64,000 bases of DNA from Oxynema aestuarii AP17 (GTDB taxonomy: Bacteria; Cyanobacteriota; Cyanobacteriia; Cyanobacteriales; Laspinemataceae): NCBI RefSeq assembly GCF_012295525.1, contig NZ_CP051167.1:3331501-3395500 (forward strand). The letters are read 5' to 3'. A model generated the notes under the pieces. The model made no database searches. It saw nothing but the letters and a program-made list of their open reading frames with translations, and had not been told where the DNA came from. The position numbers were made by a program, and so were the translations under genes. Below are positions 25,551 to 35,610 of this stretch, piece by piece; the stretch's first letter is position 1, and every line of letters begins with the position of its first letter.

Positions 25551-26471
25551 CTACTTTTTCACCTTAGCGACGATCGTGCGGTGACGGGGCGTACTTTTTT
25601 GAATCGTCGGTCTTTCAAATCCCGCGTCGATAATTTCTCGTTCCATATCAAAAGAGAAATACCGATCTAAATACGGCTCCGTACTTTTGAGTAAAGTCAA
25701 AATATAAGGTGGCATTTTGACATAACTATCCGCTTGGGGATTCATGTCCATAATCGCCAAATATCCTCCGGGACGCAGCAAGCGCCTTGCTTCGTGCAGA
25801 ATTTGCCGGGAGGGTTCCTGGGGGAGTTCGTGGAACATCAAACAACTCGAAACCAGATCGAAATGATTCTCCGGGAGTCCGGTGGATTCGGCGGCGGCGT
25901 GAACCCAGCGAATCTTTGCACCGCGTTCTTGGCTGCGATAGTCGGCGACGGCTAGAAAATAAGGGGATAAATCGACTCCCGTTAATTCCGCTTGGGGAAA
26001 GAGTTCTTGTAACGCAAAGGTACTCATCCCGACGCTACAGCCGAGATCGACGATCGCCCGTGGAGTTTCACTCAATTGCGGTTTGAGTAAATCGTGATAA
26101 CTCTGACGCAATTTAGCATCGCCGTGGGGATCTTCCCCGGACCAAATCGTGGCGTGAACGGCGTAGGCGGCAACTTCGACCTCGCTGGCGGCTTCCCAAC
26201 TGAGATTGCCGCGTTCGTAGGCGTGAAAGGAACGCAGGTAATAGTCGGGATAGACGAGATCGGGATTTTTGATTTTAGCCATTTCCACGTCCCAATTACG
26301 ATCGCGCAACGCCTGCGATCGCTCGATCCAAGAAACACCAATTCGTTCGGCCCGTTTAATCATCATTTGGCGCGCTTGGTGTTTGGCAAATTTCGCTAAA
26401 GGAGGAATTCCCAGCAAGCCGTTAATCAGTCGCGAAGCCAATCCCGGGGGAGGTGGTGCAGCTACAGTCAT
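25551..26471 (-). CDS. SAM-dependent class I methyltransferase
   Basis: A 306-residue protein with the Rossmann methyltransferase core in its middle: AIVDLGCSVGMSTFALQELF (motif I), AELTGVDLSPYFL (motif II, acidic residue for the ribose), DLVSSCLMFHELP (motif IV) and EARRLLRPGGYLAIMDMNP (motif VI). About 120 residues precede the core (LASRLINGLLGIPPLAKFAK, RAERIGVSWIERSQALRDRN) and are not part of the standard fold. The acceptor is unknown; the family includes methylases of lipids, quinones and small metabolites. No linked biosynthetic genes suggest a substrate. Confidence 0.87.
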   Translation of the reverse strand: MTVAAPPPPGLASRLINGLLGIPPLAKFAKHQARQMMIKRAERIGVSWIERSQALRDRNWDVEMAKIKNPDLVYPDYYLRSFHAYERGNLSWEAASEVEVAAYAVHATIWSGEDPHGDAKLRQSYHDLLKPQLSETPRAIVDLGCSVGMSTFALQELFPQAELTGVDLSPYFLAVADYRSQERGAKIRWVHAAAESTGLPENHFDLVSSCLMFHELPQEPSRQILHEARRLLRPGGYLAIMDMNPQADSYVKMPPYILTLLKSTEPYLDRYFSFDMEREIIDAGFERPTIQKSTPRHRTIVAKVKK

Positions 26472-26577
26472 GATGCCGATCTCAGATGTGGATAGTCAAT
26501 TGTGGAAGCTAGTGTATCAAGGCTGACGGTGCAAAAAAACTGCAATTTTGAGCGGTTTGAGTGTTCTCGGATCGAGC

Positions 26578-28257
26578 TTAGTTTCCTTGGAACTCCTTCG
26601 TCTTTTTAAGAGCGAACAGTAATTCCATCTCGGCTTGCTCCGGTTGGGGCCAAGTGGCGGTCACGCCGATACCGCGAATGGACTGGAGAATGGCGGTTGT
26701 TCCCGCCGGAATGTTACCTCCAGAGAATAACAGCAGGGTTTGGAGCGGATCGATCGCCCGCTCCATATCGAGGTAGAAATAGCCGTAGTTGGGAGTGGGC
26801 AAACTTCCGGCGATCGCGCCGAAATTATCGCTGTTGCGTAAGCTCGGACTCGGCCCGGCGGCGATCGCATCGGCAATCGGTCCGCCGAGGGTCAGTAAGA
26901 CAGTGTTATCGTCCAACCATCCATAACTGACCACCGCACCTTGTTGGGGAATTCTCCAATCTTGAAAGTCAATCCCGTTAACGGTTCGAGAACTGATTTC
27001 CAAGGCGAAAGGCAAGCCATTTTGAGCTAAATTCTCCAGTTTGTTTAAGGTCGTGGCAGCAGTAGTGCGATCGCTGGTTTCAAATAAGAGGGCGCCGCCA
27101 AAGCCAATCTGACTTAACATGCCTTCTTGAGAAGCAACCAGTCCGATCGCAAATTCGCCGTCCATCCAGCCGAACAGGTCGCGGTCGGCGTTAATGTTGA
27201 CAAATTGATTGACGCCAGTTCTGACTAGGGTGACAAACTCTCCAATAGTTGGGGAAGTTTGAGATTGCGCCACCAACACCGACCAAATTTGTGAGAGGGG
27301 GATGCCGCTGACTAAGGCGATCGTTTCGCTGGGGAGGCGATCGAGTAGTTTACCGGAAATGGGTTCGCTCTGTTCGGGGAGTAAGTTCGGATCGACGGCG
27401 GAGATGGCGCGAACGTAGATACCTCGGTTGTCAACTCCTCCGGCGATCGCGATCGCCTGCACTGCATTAGTTTCGGGCAGTGCTACGGGACTTTCAGCTA
27501 ATCCGCGATCGACCGCTCCTATCATCGACCCGTAGTCGGGTAAGTAGAAATGAAATAAGGGGTCATCTACCCCCAAATCGTCCGCGAGTAGTTTTTTAAA
27601 ACTTTTCTCTTGGGAACCGCCGACATTTTTAGCGACCAGAGAGGGCTCTCCTTGAAAGACATCGATCGCCCGTTCCACAGTGGCTCGACTGTCGGAGAGA
27701 ACTAGTTGATTTTTCAAGCGCGTATAATAACTCGGCGCACCTTCCGAGGGAATGATTTCGGAAATGGTCACCCCGTTATATTCAATCTCTTGTTGTTTGA
27801 GATTTTCTTGAGATTTTAAATTACGCTGAAATAACCACGCTCGCAATGGATTTTTGATGCCGACCACTGCCAGCAATTCCGATTGGGTTTCCCTCGGTTC
27901 TGCACCTTCTTCGGCGGGCAGCCACGCGAGCATGATATTGCCGACCCAAGGTTTTAAGTCTCGATCGTAATCGAGATTATTGGCTGTAAAAACTTCATTT
28001 TTGAACGATTCAATTCCTCGGGCGATCGCCGCCTTACTTTCCGCATTGCCAAATTCACTTAATTTTTGCCAAGGTTGGCGATCGTTGACCAGATAAGCCG
28101 CCATAAATGCTTCGTCGGGAACGACTTTAGCGCTATCTTCGGGATTGGAGCCACTCACGAAGGCACCGCGAAAATAAAAATAAGCGCCAGAGATCCCGAC
28201 GGCGATCGCCACCGCCACAACTAAGCGGGTTGGAAAGGACTGTTTTTGTTCGGACAT
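26578..28257 (-). CDS. DUF3352-like membrane-anchored protein
   Basis: A 559-residue protein with one N-terminal membrane anchor (LVVAVAIAVGISGAYFYF) and a large outward-facing domain. The pattern resembles cyanobacterial DUF3352 proteins: PDEAFMAAYLVNDRQPW at the start, repeated FEGEPSLVA- and LLDRLPSETIALVSGIPLSQ-type segments, FGWMDGEFAIGLVASQEG, and DNFGAIAGSLPTPNYGYFYL near the end. No enzymatic motif is visible. The function is unknown; a lipid- or protein-binding periplasmic role is possible. The family assignment is from memory of its character. Confidence 0.7.
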   Translation of the reverse strand: MSEQKQSFPTRLVVAVAIAVGISGAYFYFRGAFVSGSNPEDSAKVVPDEAFMAAYLVNDRQPWQKLSEFGNAESKAAIARGIESFKNEVFTANNLDYDRDLKPWVGNIMLAWLPAEEGAEPRETQSELLAVVGIKNPLRAWLFQRNLKSQENLKQQEIEYNGVTISEIIPSEGAPSYYTRLKNQLVLSDSRATVERAIDVFQGEPSLVAKNVGGSQEKSFKKLLADDLGVDDPLFHFYLPDYGSMIGAVDRGLAESPVALPETNAVQAIAIAGGVDNRGIYVRAISAVDPNLLPEQSEPISGKLLDRLPSETIALVSGIPLSQIWSVLVAQSQTSPTIGEFVTLVRTGVNQFVNINADRDLFGWMDGEFAIGLVASQEGMLSQIGFGGALLFETSDRTTAATTLNKLENLAQNGLPFALEISSRTVNGIDFQDWRIPQQGAVVSYGWLDDNTVLLTLGGPIADAIAAGPSPSLRNSDNFGAIAGSLPTPNYGYFYLDMERAIDPLQTLLLFSGGNIPAGTTAILQSIRGIGVTATWPQPEQAEMELLFALKKTKEFQGN

Positions 28258-28416
28258 ATTAATTGAAAAATGCGATTTTCTCTACAAGCATAAACGCGAT
28301 TTTTCAATTTGTCCGATTCTTAAGAAATCTTTTTATCCATATTCATTCGATCGGCGATCGTTCGATAGAGATCGCTCAGCTTTGTGGAGATTTCTAAATC
28401 CTTAGAGGGAAAAATC

Positions 28417-28519
28417 ATACCGGTTTTCAAAAATAATGAGAGAGATCGAGGGTAGGGATACGGCACTGCCGTGTCCTTACAGGCGATCTCTCTCCATCGA
28501 GGGTTTATAAAAATGGTAT
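28417..28519. repeat. 103-bp palindromic MITE-like element, copy B
   Basis: The whole element folds on itself: ATACC...TTTT with AAAAATGGTAT at the ends, then GAGAGAGATC with GATCTCTCTC, then GTAGGGATACGGCA with TGCCGTGTCCTTAC at the centre. It matches copy A at 383-485 in length and core. A pseudo-ORF on the minus strand (28320-28730) runs through it and is not a gene. Confidence 0.85.
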
Positions 28520-28693
28520 CAGATCGGTTGAGGACAGCTATTCTCGATCCCCAATTGATAAGTTTGACGGGCTGGCAAGATGCCTGTTCTACAGTGGGCG
28601 GAGGCAGACCCGATCGGTGTACTAGAGCGTTTTTAGATTTCCTGATTTCTGATTCCCTACTCCCCGGCAGGCAAAATGCCTGCACCGCAGGGT

Positions 28694-31600
28694 TTACCAG
28701 GGCGTTCCAATCATTGTAAAAGCCGCCCAAAAATAGGGATGAGAAAAAGTCAGATCGCCGATATTTCCTGTTACTTCTTTCGGTAATTCTATAGACCCGC
28801 GAACCGTCGTTAAATGACCGTTTTCAATGCGAACCTCACCCCGTAACATAGCTAATTGAGCTTGTCGGAGTGCCTCAGTTTTAATGGTTTGGTCTTGGAG
28901 GCTCAATTGTCGATAAAATTCACTCATCAGCCCTAAAGTGCCTTCGTCATCCACTTGCCACAAACTGGCTAAAACTGATTTGGCACCCATTTTGACGGCT
29001 AATCCGGCAAAACCTAATTCAGCTTCTTCCGTTCCCACTGCTGTTTCGCAAGCACTCAAGACTAATAATTCTACAGGTTGCTGCTTGAGTCCCAATTCTC
29101 CTAAGCGATCTAACGATAAACGACCATCCCAAAATTGAATGTAAGACTGACGCCGTTCGTTTTCCGACTCGAACCAAACGTGGGTGGCTAAATGAACGAT
29201 TCCAAAGCGATCGCGATCGCGCTGTTCCTCAAAGTTTTTAAGGGTAAATTCTTCGTTTAAAAAAGCTTCTCCGGGCCATAAGTTTCCGGCAATTGTCGAT
29301 AGTTCGGAAGGAACGGCAGGTAGGGGCAACATATTGGGGTCTTGAAATTCTGAAGCCCCCATTGCTAAAACAGGAAGTTCTTTTAAATTTTGATAACTCG
29401 CATCGGTGAGGGTGACGCTGGGAATTAAACCGAGACGATATTTTTCGATTAAAAACTGTTCGCCGTCGTGAAGGGCCGCGAGGGGAATGGCGCGCAATCC
29501 AGCATCGAGGGAAAACATGAGCAAGTTGACCCCTCGTTCTCCTAATTGCTGTTCGAGGGGGGCAATCAGCCAATTGTAGAGTTGTCTCGACGGCCCGAGG
29601 TAACTTTCGGTGTGAACTTTGCGCGGATTGGTTAACTCCGAGAGCAAGCGGGTGACCTCGTGCCTCAAGGCGAGACGGTTGGCGCCGGGAATGCGGCGAG
29701 CGATCGGATGACCTTCTGCGGTGATAACGACCAATTCGAGGGCGTCAGGGAGGGAAATAAGGTAAATAACCGCAGGTTTGAGATTGGTTTTTTGGGCGAT
29801 CGCACTGAGATATTCGCGGACGTTGGTACTCTGGCGCGAGTTTTTCTCGGTGGAAATTCCTAATGAGGTGCTGAATTCTTGAGTTCGCATCCATTCGATG
29901 TCTGCGATCTCTAGGCGAGACTCGGGTTCTAAGTTGCTTTCTGCTAGCGCCACTGGCGTAGAGGCGATCGCCTCTACGTTGTTGGAATTGAGGACGACAC
30001 TCCCAGGATCTGTCTCTAGCGCAGTTGCTTGGGTGGGGTTGGCTGCATTCGGGGCACGAGTAGCGGCAGATTGCGCCTCTTCGACGACGATGGTGGGGCG
30101 ATCGCTCCCCTCTAACATCGTCGGCAATTCGGGAATTTCCGGCACTTTGGCAATCGCCTCTGACCCAGGTAATTGAGGAGTGACTAAAGGCGCTTGAGGG
30201 ACTGGCGGTGCTTCAATTGGCGTTTGTACCGGATCGATCGCCAAATTTGCCAGATTTTCAGGGTTTTGTGCTTCTGGAATGGCGATCGCCCTCGCCGATT
30301 CGGCGGAGGGGGGTTCGCCAACGATCGCCGGATCGATCTGTATGGGCTGTACGGGGTCAACCACTGTAGTTTGGGGCGGCGATTGGCTCTCTACAGGGGT
30401 ACTCTCTACAGGGGTACTCTCTACAGGCGCACTCTCTACAGGGGTACTCTCTACACTGGCTTGTTCTGGAACGGGAGGCGCTTGCACCACGGGTTCGCTT
30501 TCCGATTCGATCGCCGGGGGTACGGTTTCCGTCGTTGTTGGCGAGGGTGAGGGCTGTTCCCTTTGGGGTTCGACTTGCGGTTCTACCCTCGATTCTGCTT
30601 CTGGTTTGTCCGCAGTTGTGGGAGTGCGTTCGCGGACTGAGTCCACAGGAGTATCGCTCTCAGTCGCTGCTGAGGTCGGTTTTGTGGTTGTGGCAGGTTG
30701 GGAATCACTCGGCTGGGGTTGGGATGCACTCGCTTCGCGATTGGGAGCGATCGAACCTTCCCTGGGACTCGAACTCGGTTGTTCCGATTCTGAGGAGTCC
30801 GAGGAGTTGGATGTAGATTCATTTACATTCGCACTCGATTCACTCTCGCCGACCGTTGGTTGTTCTGTTTCGGTGTCCGATTCCGTTTCAGTGTCGGTTT
30901 CAGTTGCAGTGTCGGTGTCCGATTCCGTTTCTGTTTCAGTTTCTGTTTCGGTGTCCGATTCCGATTCCGTTTCTGTTTCTGTTCCTTCTTCAAGCTCTTC
31001 CTCGGTGCGATCGCCGCACTGAGTTTCATCGCTACATTCAGAATCGTTTTCTTCGTCCTCTACTTCCTCTAGTTCCTCGGTATTGCTGCTATTCTCTTGA
31101 ATTTCATCGGAACTCAAGCGAACGACGCGATCGGATACCGATTGATTCGCTTCCAACGTTTCGCCGGACCCTGTGGTAATTGCTGCAGCCGTTCCGTTGG
31201 GTGTAGCACCATCCCCATCCGCATCGCCGATTTCAAAACTTTCCTGTCCGTGGGCGATCTCCACGCGACCGCCTTCGGGTGCAGCCGTGGAAATACTCGC
31301 TTCTACGCCATTGCTCGCCATAAACGAGTCTGTGGCGCGAAAATGAGCGGGGGTTTGAATTGTCACGTCGCCGCCAACTTGACCGCCTTCAGTGCGAATC
31401 GAAGCCACTTCAATATCGTTCGCGTCCGTGACTAACGTAACGGGGGCGCCTTTGCCCGCGATCGATGCCGAGGCGATCGCCCCGGTCGAAATCCCGGTCG
31501 CGGCCCTCAAATTAATTTCGCCACCGTCGCCAAATTCCACCGAACTATTTAAGTCTTCCGTGGCGATCGCCCCTTCAAAACTCCGGAGGTCGATCTTGCC

Positions 31601-33709
31601 GCCTCGGGTGCGGATATCGCCCATCGAGATCCCATCCCTCGCGATAATTTCCACCGCCGAACCCTCTCGGTCGAGGGTCAAATTTTGCTGAAATTCAGCC
31701 GACCCACTCGCTTCGATCGCCACCGATCCGGCAACGGTCACCGCCCGATCGAAGCGGATATTCCCCCCGCGTGCAATCAGTCGGTCTAAAGGGGTTTGGG
31801 CGCCGACCGCATCGCCGATCGCGATCTGACCGTCTCCCGCGTCGAGCATCAATTGGCGATCGCCGTCCACGGATCCGCTCAATTCCAGATCTCCGAGCCC
31901 TTCGCCCGTGGTCAGGGTCGTATCTTCACTTAAAACCGTCGGACCGTCAATCTGAATCGTTTCGCCATCGGCGATCGCCCCGTAACCCGGATCGATAGAC
32001 GTGGCGGCACTCAGGGAGATCCGACCACTACCGTTATCCCCATCCGTCGCATCGAGCCAACCGCGATCGATGGCGATCGCCCCTTCGCGACTGACTAACT
32101 CGATATCGCCCCCATTCGAGGCGATCGACGCCGCGTTTACGTTCCCTCTCGCCTCTAAAAATACCTGTACGGCGGAATCTTCGGCGGCGATCGAACCGAC
32201 GGTCAAACTGCCGGATTCCTCAGTTTCCAGATGGGGATTCCCGTTAATGTTGCCCGCCGATCCGGTTCCCGGTAAAACACTATGTTCTAAACGGACTGCC
32301 CCGGCGCTCAAGGTCAAGCGATCGCCGTCCACCAGGGAGATCCGACCCGCTTCGAGGGATCCCATCGTTTCCACGGTCAAACTCGAACCCGTGTAATTGC
32401 CGAAAATAATATTCCCTCGGGCGCTGAGAACCGTGGGAGTCGCACAGCTTCCCTCAACACAGCTTGCCCAGTTCGCCGCTTCGCCGTTGCGTTTGACAAT
32501 GGCCAGATCGCCGCCACTCGACAGCCGTGCATCGAGCCGGATCGAGCGATCGCTGACAATTGTGAGATCTCCCCGACTGCTGAGACTGGACTCGTCATGA
32601 TTGAGAATTTCAATATCTGCGCCACGCCGCGCCTCAATTTCTAAGCTATCTCCCGCTTGAGCGACAAACGGATGCGAGAGACTGTCGCGGAACATCGCGA
32701 CATTGCCCGCGCGCAGATGCAGGGTTCCGCTTGTTTCCAGGTCGCTGCGAACTAAGGTCAAATTGCGCGCCGACCACAGCAGCGCCGCATCCGCACTCAC
32801 TTGATTGGCGACGAGATCGCCGTTGTAAACTTGCAAACCGGATCCGGACAGTTCGATACTGCCGTCGTCGTTGACCGTAATATCCGTTGCGTTGCCGCCA
32901 CTGCCCCCAGTGAGCAACCGAGGTAAAAGGAGTGAGGAATAAAAGCGAAAGGGGTTTTCCCACCACTGTTCCAACCACGTATAAGAATCGAGTTCCAAGT
33001 CGAGCAGCATTCCCGGTTGGCTGAGGCGCACGATGCTTTCACCGGGAACTGCAGCGACAATCACTTGACCGTCCGGGGCCGAAAGGGTTCCGGAACTGAC
33101 GATCGTACCGCCGATTAAGGTGAGATTTTGGCCGCGTCCGACGGCGAGATCCCCGATATTGACGATCTGCTGGGGTTGGAGACTGGTAAAGGCAAAGGCA
33201 TTCGGGGTTCCTTCTAAGTTGCCATAGGCGTTCGATCCGGTGCTGTAGAACCATTGCCAATTGCTCGGATCGCCGAAGCCGAGGCGATCGGCGGTGGTGG
33301 CGGTGAAGGATGCGGGAACGTCCAAACGGGCTTGAGATCCGAAGATGATGCCCGCCGGGTTGACTAGAAAGAGGTTGGAATCGCCTCCGGTGACTTGAAT
33401 TAAGCCATTAATGACCGACGGATCGCCTCCCGTGACGCGGCTAAAAATGTTGAGAATGTCTGGATGGGAAACAAAGGTAGCGATTTGACCTTCGGTGAGG
33501 CCAAACTGCTCGAAACTGTGGAAGAGGTTCGTACCACTGTTGGAGCGATCGCCGCCGGAGATCTCGAACAGGTCGCCGTCTTGAGTGACGACGGTGGTGC
33601 TATCTTGGCGGACTTCGACGGACTGACTCCAACCGGGTTGGCTGGCGATCGCCCAGGTCAAGGGCAAGAAAGCGATCGATAGGTAGATGCGCGTCAGGGG
33701 AGATGACAT
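28694..33709 (-). CDS. Secreted haemagglutinin (TPS)-CHAT domain protein
   Basis: A 1671-residue surface or secreted protein. The signal peptide (IYLSIAFLPLTWAIASQPGWS) is followed by a two-partner-secretion/filamentous haemagglutinin domain (about 30-260; IFSRVTGGDPSVINGLIQVT, LFLVNPAGIIFGSQARLDV), then a beta-helix of repeated strands to about 870. An acidic Glu/Thr/Ser/Asp tract (about 873-950, runs of ETETES) and a Pro/Glu/Val linker (ESTPVES units) lead to a C-terminal CHAT caspase-like domain (about 1340-1665). The likely dyad is His in VHLATH (near 1510) and Cys in VLSACETAVG (near 1551). An outer-membrane TpsB partner would be needed; none is in the window. Substrate unknown. Confidence 0.9.
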   Translation of the reverse strand: MSSPLTRIYLSIAFLPLTWAIASQPGWSQSVEVRQDSTTVVTQDGDLFEISGGDRSNSGTNLFHSFEQFGLTEGQIATFVSHPDILNIFSRVTGGDPSVINGLIQVTGGDSNLFLVNPAGIIFGSQARLDVPASFTATTADRLGFGDPSNWQWFYSTGSNAYGNLEGTPNAFAFTSLQPQQIVNIGDLAVGRGQNLTLIGGTIVSSGTLSAPDGQVIVAAVPGESIVRLSQPGMLLDLELDSYTWLEQWWENPFRFYSSLLLPRLLTGGSGGNATDITVNDDGSIELSGSGLQVYNGDLVANQVSADAALLWSARNLTLVRSDLETSGTLHLRAGNVAMFRDSLSHPFVAQAGDSLEIEARRGADIEILNHDESSLSSRGDLTIVSDRSIRLDARLSSGGDLAIVKRNGEAANWASCVEGSCATPTVLSARGNIIFGNYTGSSLTVETMGSLEAGRISLVDGDRLTLSAGAVRLEHSVLPGTGSAGNINGNPHLETEESGSLTVGSIAAEDSAVQVFLEARGNVNAASIASNGGDIELVSREGAIAIDRGWLDATDGDNGSGRISLSAATSIDPGYGAIADGETIQIDGPTVLSEDTTLTTGEGLGDLELSGSVDGDRQLMLDAGDGQIAIGDAVGAQTPLDRLIARGGNIRFDRAVTVAGSVAIEASGSAEFQQNLTLDREGSAVEIIARDGISMGDIRTRGGKIDLRSFEGAIATEDLNSSVEFGDGGEINLRAATGISTGAIASASIAGKGAPVTLVTDANDIEVASIRTEGGQVGGDVTIQTPAHFRATDSFMASNGVEASISTAAPEGGRVEIAHGQESFEIGDADGDGATPNGTAAAITTGSGETLEANQSVSDRVVRLSSDEIQENSSNTEELEEVEDEENDSECSDETQCGDRTEEELEEGTETETESESDTETETETETESDTDTATETDTETESDTETEQPTVGESESSANVNESTSNSSDSSESEQPSSSPREGSIAPNREASASQPQPSDSQPATTTKPTSAATESDTPVDSVRERTPTTADKPEAESRVEPQVEPQREQPSPSPTTTETVPPAIESESEPVVQAPPVPEQASVESTPVESAPVESTPVESTPVESQSPPQTTVVDPVQPIQIDPAIVGEPPSAESARAIAIPEAQNPENLANLAIDPVQTPIEAPPVPQAPLVTPQLPGSEAIAKVPEIPELPTMLEGSDRPTIVVEEAQSAATRAPNAANPTQATALETDPGSVVLNSNNVEAIASTPVALAESNLEPESRLEIADIEWMRTQEFSTSLGISTEKNSRQSTNVREYLSAIAQKTNLKPAVIYLISLPDALELVVITAEGHPIARRIPGANRLALRHEVTRLLSELTNPRKVHTESYLGPSRQLYNWLIAPLEQQLGERGVNLLMFSLDAGLRAIPLAALHDGEQFLIEKYRLGLIPSVTLTDASYQNLKELPVLAMGASEFQDPNMLPLPAVPSELSTIAGNLWPGEAFLNEEFTLKNFEEQRDRDRFGIVHLATHVWFESENERRQSYIQFWDGRLSLDRLGELGLKQQPVELLVLSACETAVGTEEAELGFAGLAVKMGAKSVLASLWQVDDEGTLGLMSEFYRQLSLQDQTIKTEALRQAQLAMLRGEVRIENGHLTTVRGSIELPKEVTGNIGDLTFSHPYFWAAFTMIGTPW

Positions 33710-34459
33710 AATAACTGTTCTCCTGTTTGGAGACGATCTCGGTGAGTTCGACTCGATCGCAACAGGATATTCTCTGTCGTTAGTAAAATTGTATCCTAGG
33801 ATTTCATCGGGTAGACAATCCTCCTTTAAAGCAAGATTTTAGTTTTGCGTGTAATTTTTTAATGAAATTTTGCAAAAAAAATAAATTTTAATTAAAGTGA
33901 CCCAGGGGATTGGAGGGAGCGAAAAGGGTTTCAAAAGTTGCACGGTTTTGATAAGCCCAATCCGAACCGATGCGGTTTCCCCGGCGCCTGTCAGCATGGG
34001 GTCGTGGGGCGATCGCCAAAAAAATATAATTCCCTCCGATCGCCCGATTTTTACGGGCGATCGCCGAATCGTCAAAAGACTATCGCTGAGGGGCGATCGC
34101 CCGTGAGGTCGGCGCGACGGTCTTGTTAAAATTCGACGGCGCCTTTACAGACTCTTCAAGGTTTTAACCTACTCAAAATCCGCAAAATCGCTCATAACTG
34201 AAATGAGGAGCGATCGAGAACTAGGGTGCGGTTTTGGAAAGATTCAGACCGAATCCGACGGCGCGCGAATGGGGAATTTGGCCGGATTAAAATAAAAGGA
34301 ACCTCGGCCAGTCGCGAAGTTTGTAAGCATAAAGAGACTTCGGATCGATATTTTTCGAGAGATTGTTGCTACTTCCCGGCTACAGCACGAGCCGTTTTAA
34401 CGGTTCGCAATCGCCCGGCGATCGCCACTCACTGCACACCAGCTAAAACCACGAGTCCT
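33710..34459. other. Divergent intergenic region
   Basis: About 750 bases separate the CHAT gene from the polysaccharide cluster. Short frames on both strands here have no recognisable content. The area from 33990 to 34110 carries several GGGCGATCGCC-type sites. Promoters of both transcription units must lie here. The DegT frame is open from 34226, but the family start is 34460. Confidence 0.5.
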
Positions 34460-35590
34460 ATGGGAGTTTCCGTTCCATTTGTAGATTTATCGGTACAACA
34501 CGCCCCGATTGAAGACGAAATCGAACGGGCGATCGCCTCGGTGGTCGAACGCGGCGATTTCGTGTTGGGTCGAGCTCTCGGCGAGTTCGAGGCGGCGTTC
34601 GCCCGCGCCTGCGGGGTCGAATACGGGGTAGGAGTCGCCTGCGGGACCGACGCGATCGCCCTCGGTCTGCAAGCCTGTGGCATCAAGGCGGGAGATGAGG
34701 TGATTTTACCCGCCAATACCTTTATCGCCACCTTAATCGGCGTGTTGCGATCGGGGGCGACTCCGGTTTTAGTCGATTGCGAACTCGATACCGCCGAGAT
34801 CGACCTCGACGCTGCCGAACGGGCGATCGGACCCCAGACCCGGGGGATCCTTCCCGTTCACCTGTACGGACAGATGGTCAGTCCCGAACGACTTCAACAA
34901 CTGGCGATCGCCCATAACTTAGTGATTTTTGAAGATGCCGCGCAAGCTCACCTTGCCGAACGAGAGGGCAAAAAGGCCGGATCGGTCGGCTTAGCTGGGG
35001 CGTTTAGCTTTTATCCCAGCAAGAATCTCGGCGGTATCGGCGATGGGGGAATGTTGGTGACGGGCGATCGTGAAGTCGCCCAAAAAATGCGAACCTTACG
35101 CAACTACGGCGCCCCCCAAAAATATCGCCACGTGGAAATCGGCACCAACAGCCGCCTCGATACCCTCCAAGCTGCCGTCCTCAACGTCAAACTGCCCCAT
35201 TTACCCGCCTGGAACCGATCGCGCAATGCTGCCGCCAGCCACTACGATCGCCTCCTCGCCCCCCTGCGCGATCTCGGCATCGTCCCCATCCTCAATCAAA
35301 GCGGTACGGGCCACGTCTATCACCTCTACGTCATCCGCATTGACGACCGTTGCCCCCTCGACCGCCAGACCCTCCAGGATAAACTAGAAGCCCAAGGCAT
35401 CCAGACGGGCATTCACTACCCCATTCCCTGCCACTTGCAACCGGGCTATCGCCATTTGGGCTATCATCCCGGACAATTCCCCCACGCAGAACAACTCTGC
35501 GAGCAAATTTTATCCCTGCCCATGTATCCCGGTCTCGACCTGCCCCAAATCGAGACGGTCGTCGAGGCGATCGCCCTCGCCATCTCCTAA
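34460..35590 (+). CDS. DegT/DnrJ/EryC1/StrS sugar aminotransferase
   Basis: A 376-residue PLP enzyme that aminates a keto-sugar nucleotide in polysaccharide or glycan synthesis. The start MGVSVPFVDLSVQHAPIEDE is standard. Motifs are GVACGTDAIALGLQACGIKA, EVILPANTFIATLIGVLRSG, FEDAAQAHLAEREGKKAGSV with the Asp, and FSFYPSKNLGGIGDGGMLVT with the Schiff-base Lys. LRNYGAPQKYRHVEIGTNSR is also typical. It leads the plus-strand exosortase and export cluster, 20 bases before the exosortase gene, so it probably makes an amino sugar for the same polymer. An in-frame extension to 34226 is not conserved-looking. Confidence 0.92.
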   Translation: MGVSVPFVDLSVQHAPIEDEIERAIASVVERGDFVLGRALGEFEAAFARACGVEYGVGVACGTDAIALGLQACGIKAGDEVILPANTFIATLIGVLRSGATPVLVDCELDTAEIDLDAAERAIGPQTRGILPVHLYGQMVSPERLQQLAIAHNLVIFEDAAQAHLAEREGKKAGSVGLAGAFSFYPSKNLGGIGDGGMLVTGDREVAQKMRTLRNYGAPQKYRHVEIGTNSRLDTLQAAVLNVKLPHLPAWNRSRNAAASHYDRLLAPLRDLGIVPILNQSGTGHVYHLYVIRIDDRCPLDRQTLQDKLEAQGIQTGIHYPIPCHLQPGYRHLGYHPGQFPHAEQLCEQILSLPMYPGLDLPQIETVVEAIALAIS

Positions 35591-35610
35591 CCTCACCCTC
35601 CCGCTATACC

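Noticed and set aside
28320-28730. 136-codon minus-strand frame
   Set aside because: It runs through the 103-bp palindrome and has no recognisable content.
30279-31022. 247-codon plus-strand frame
   Set aside because: Antisense of the acidic low-complexity and Pro/Glu linkers of the CHAT protein; its Ser/Val repeats mirror the repeats of the real gene.
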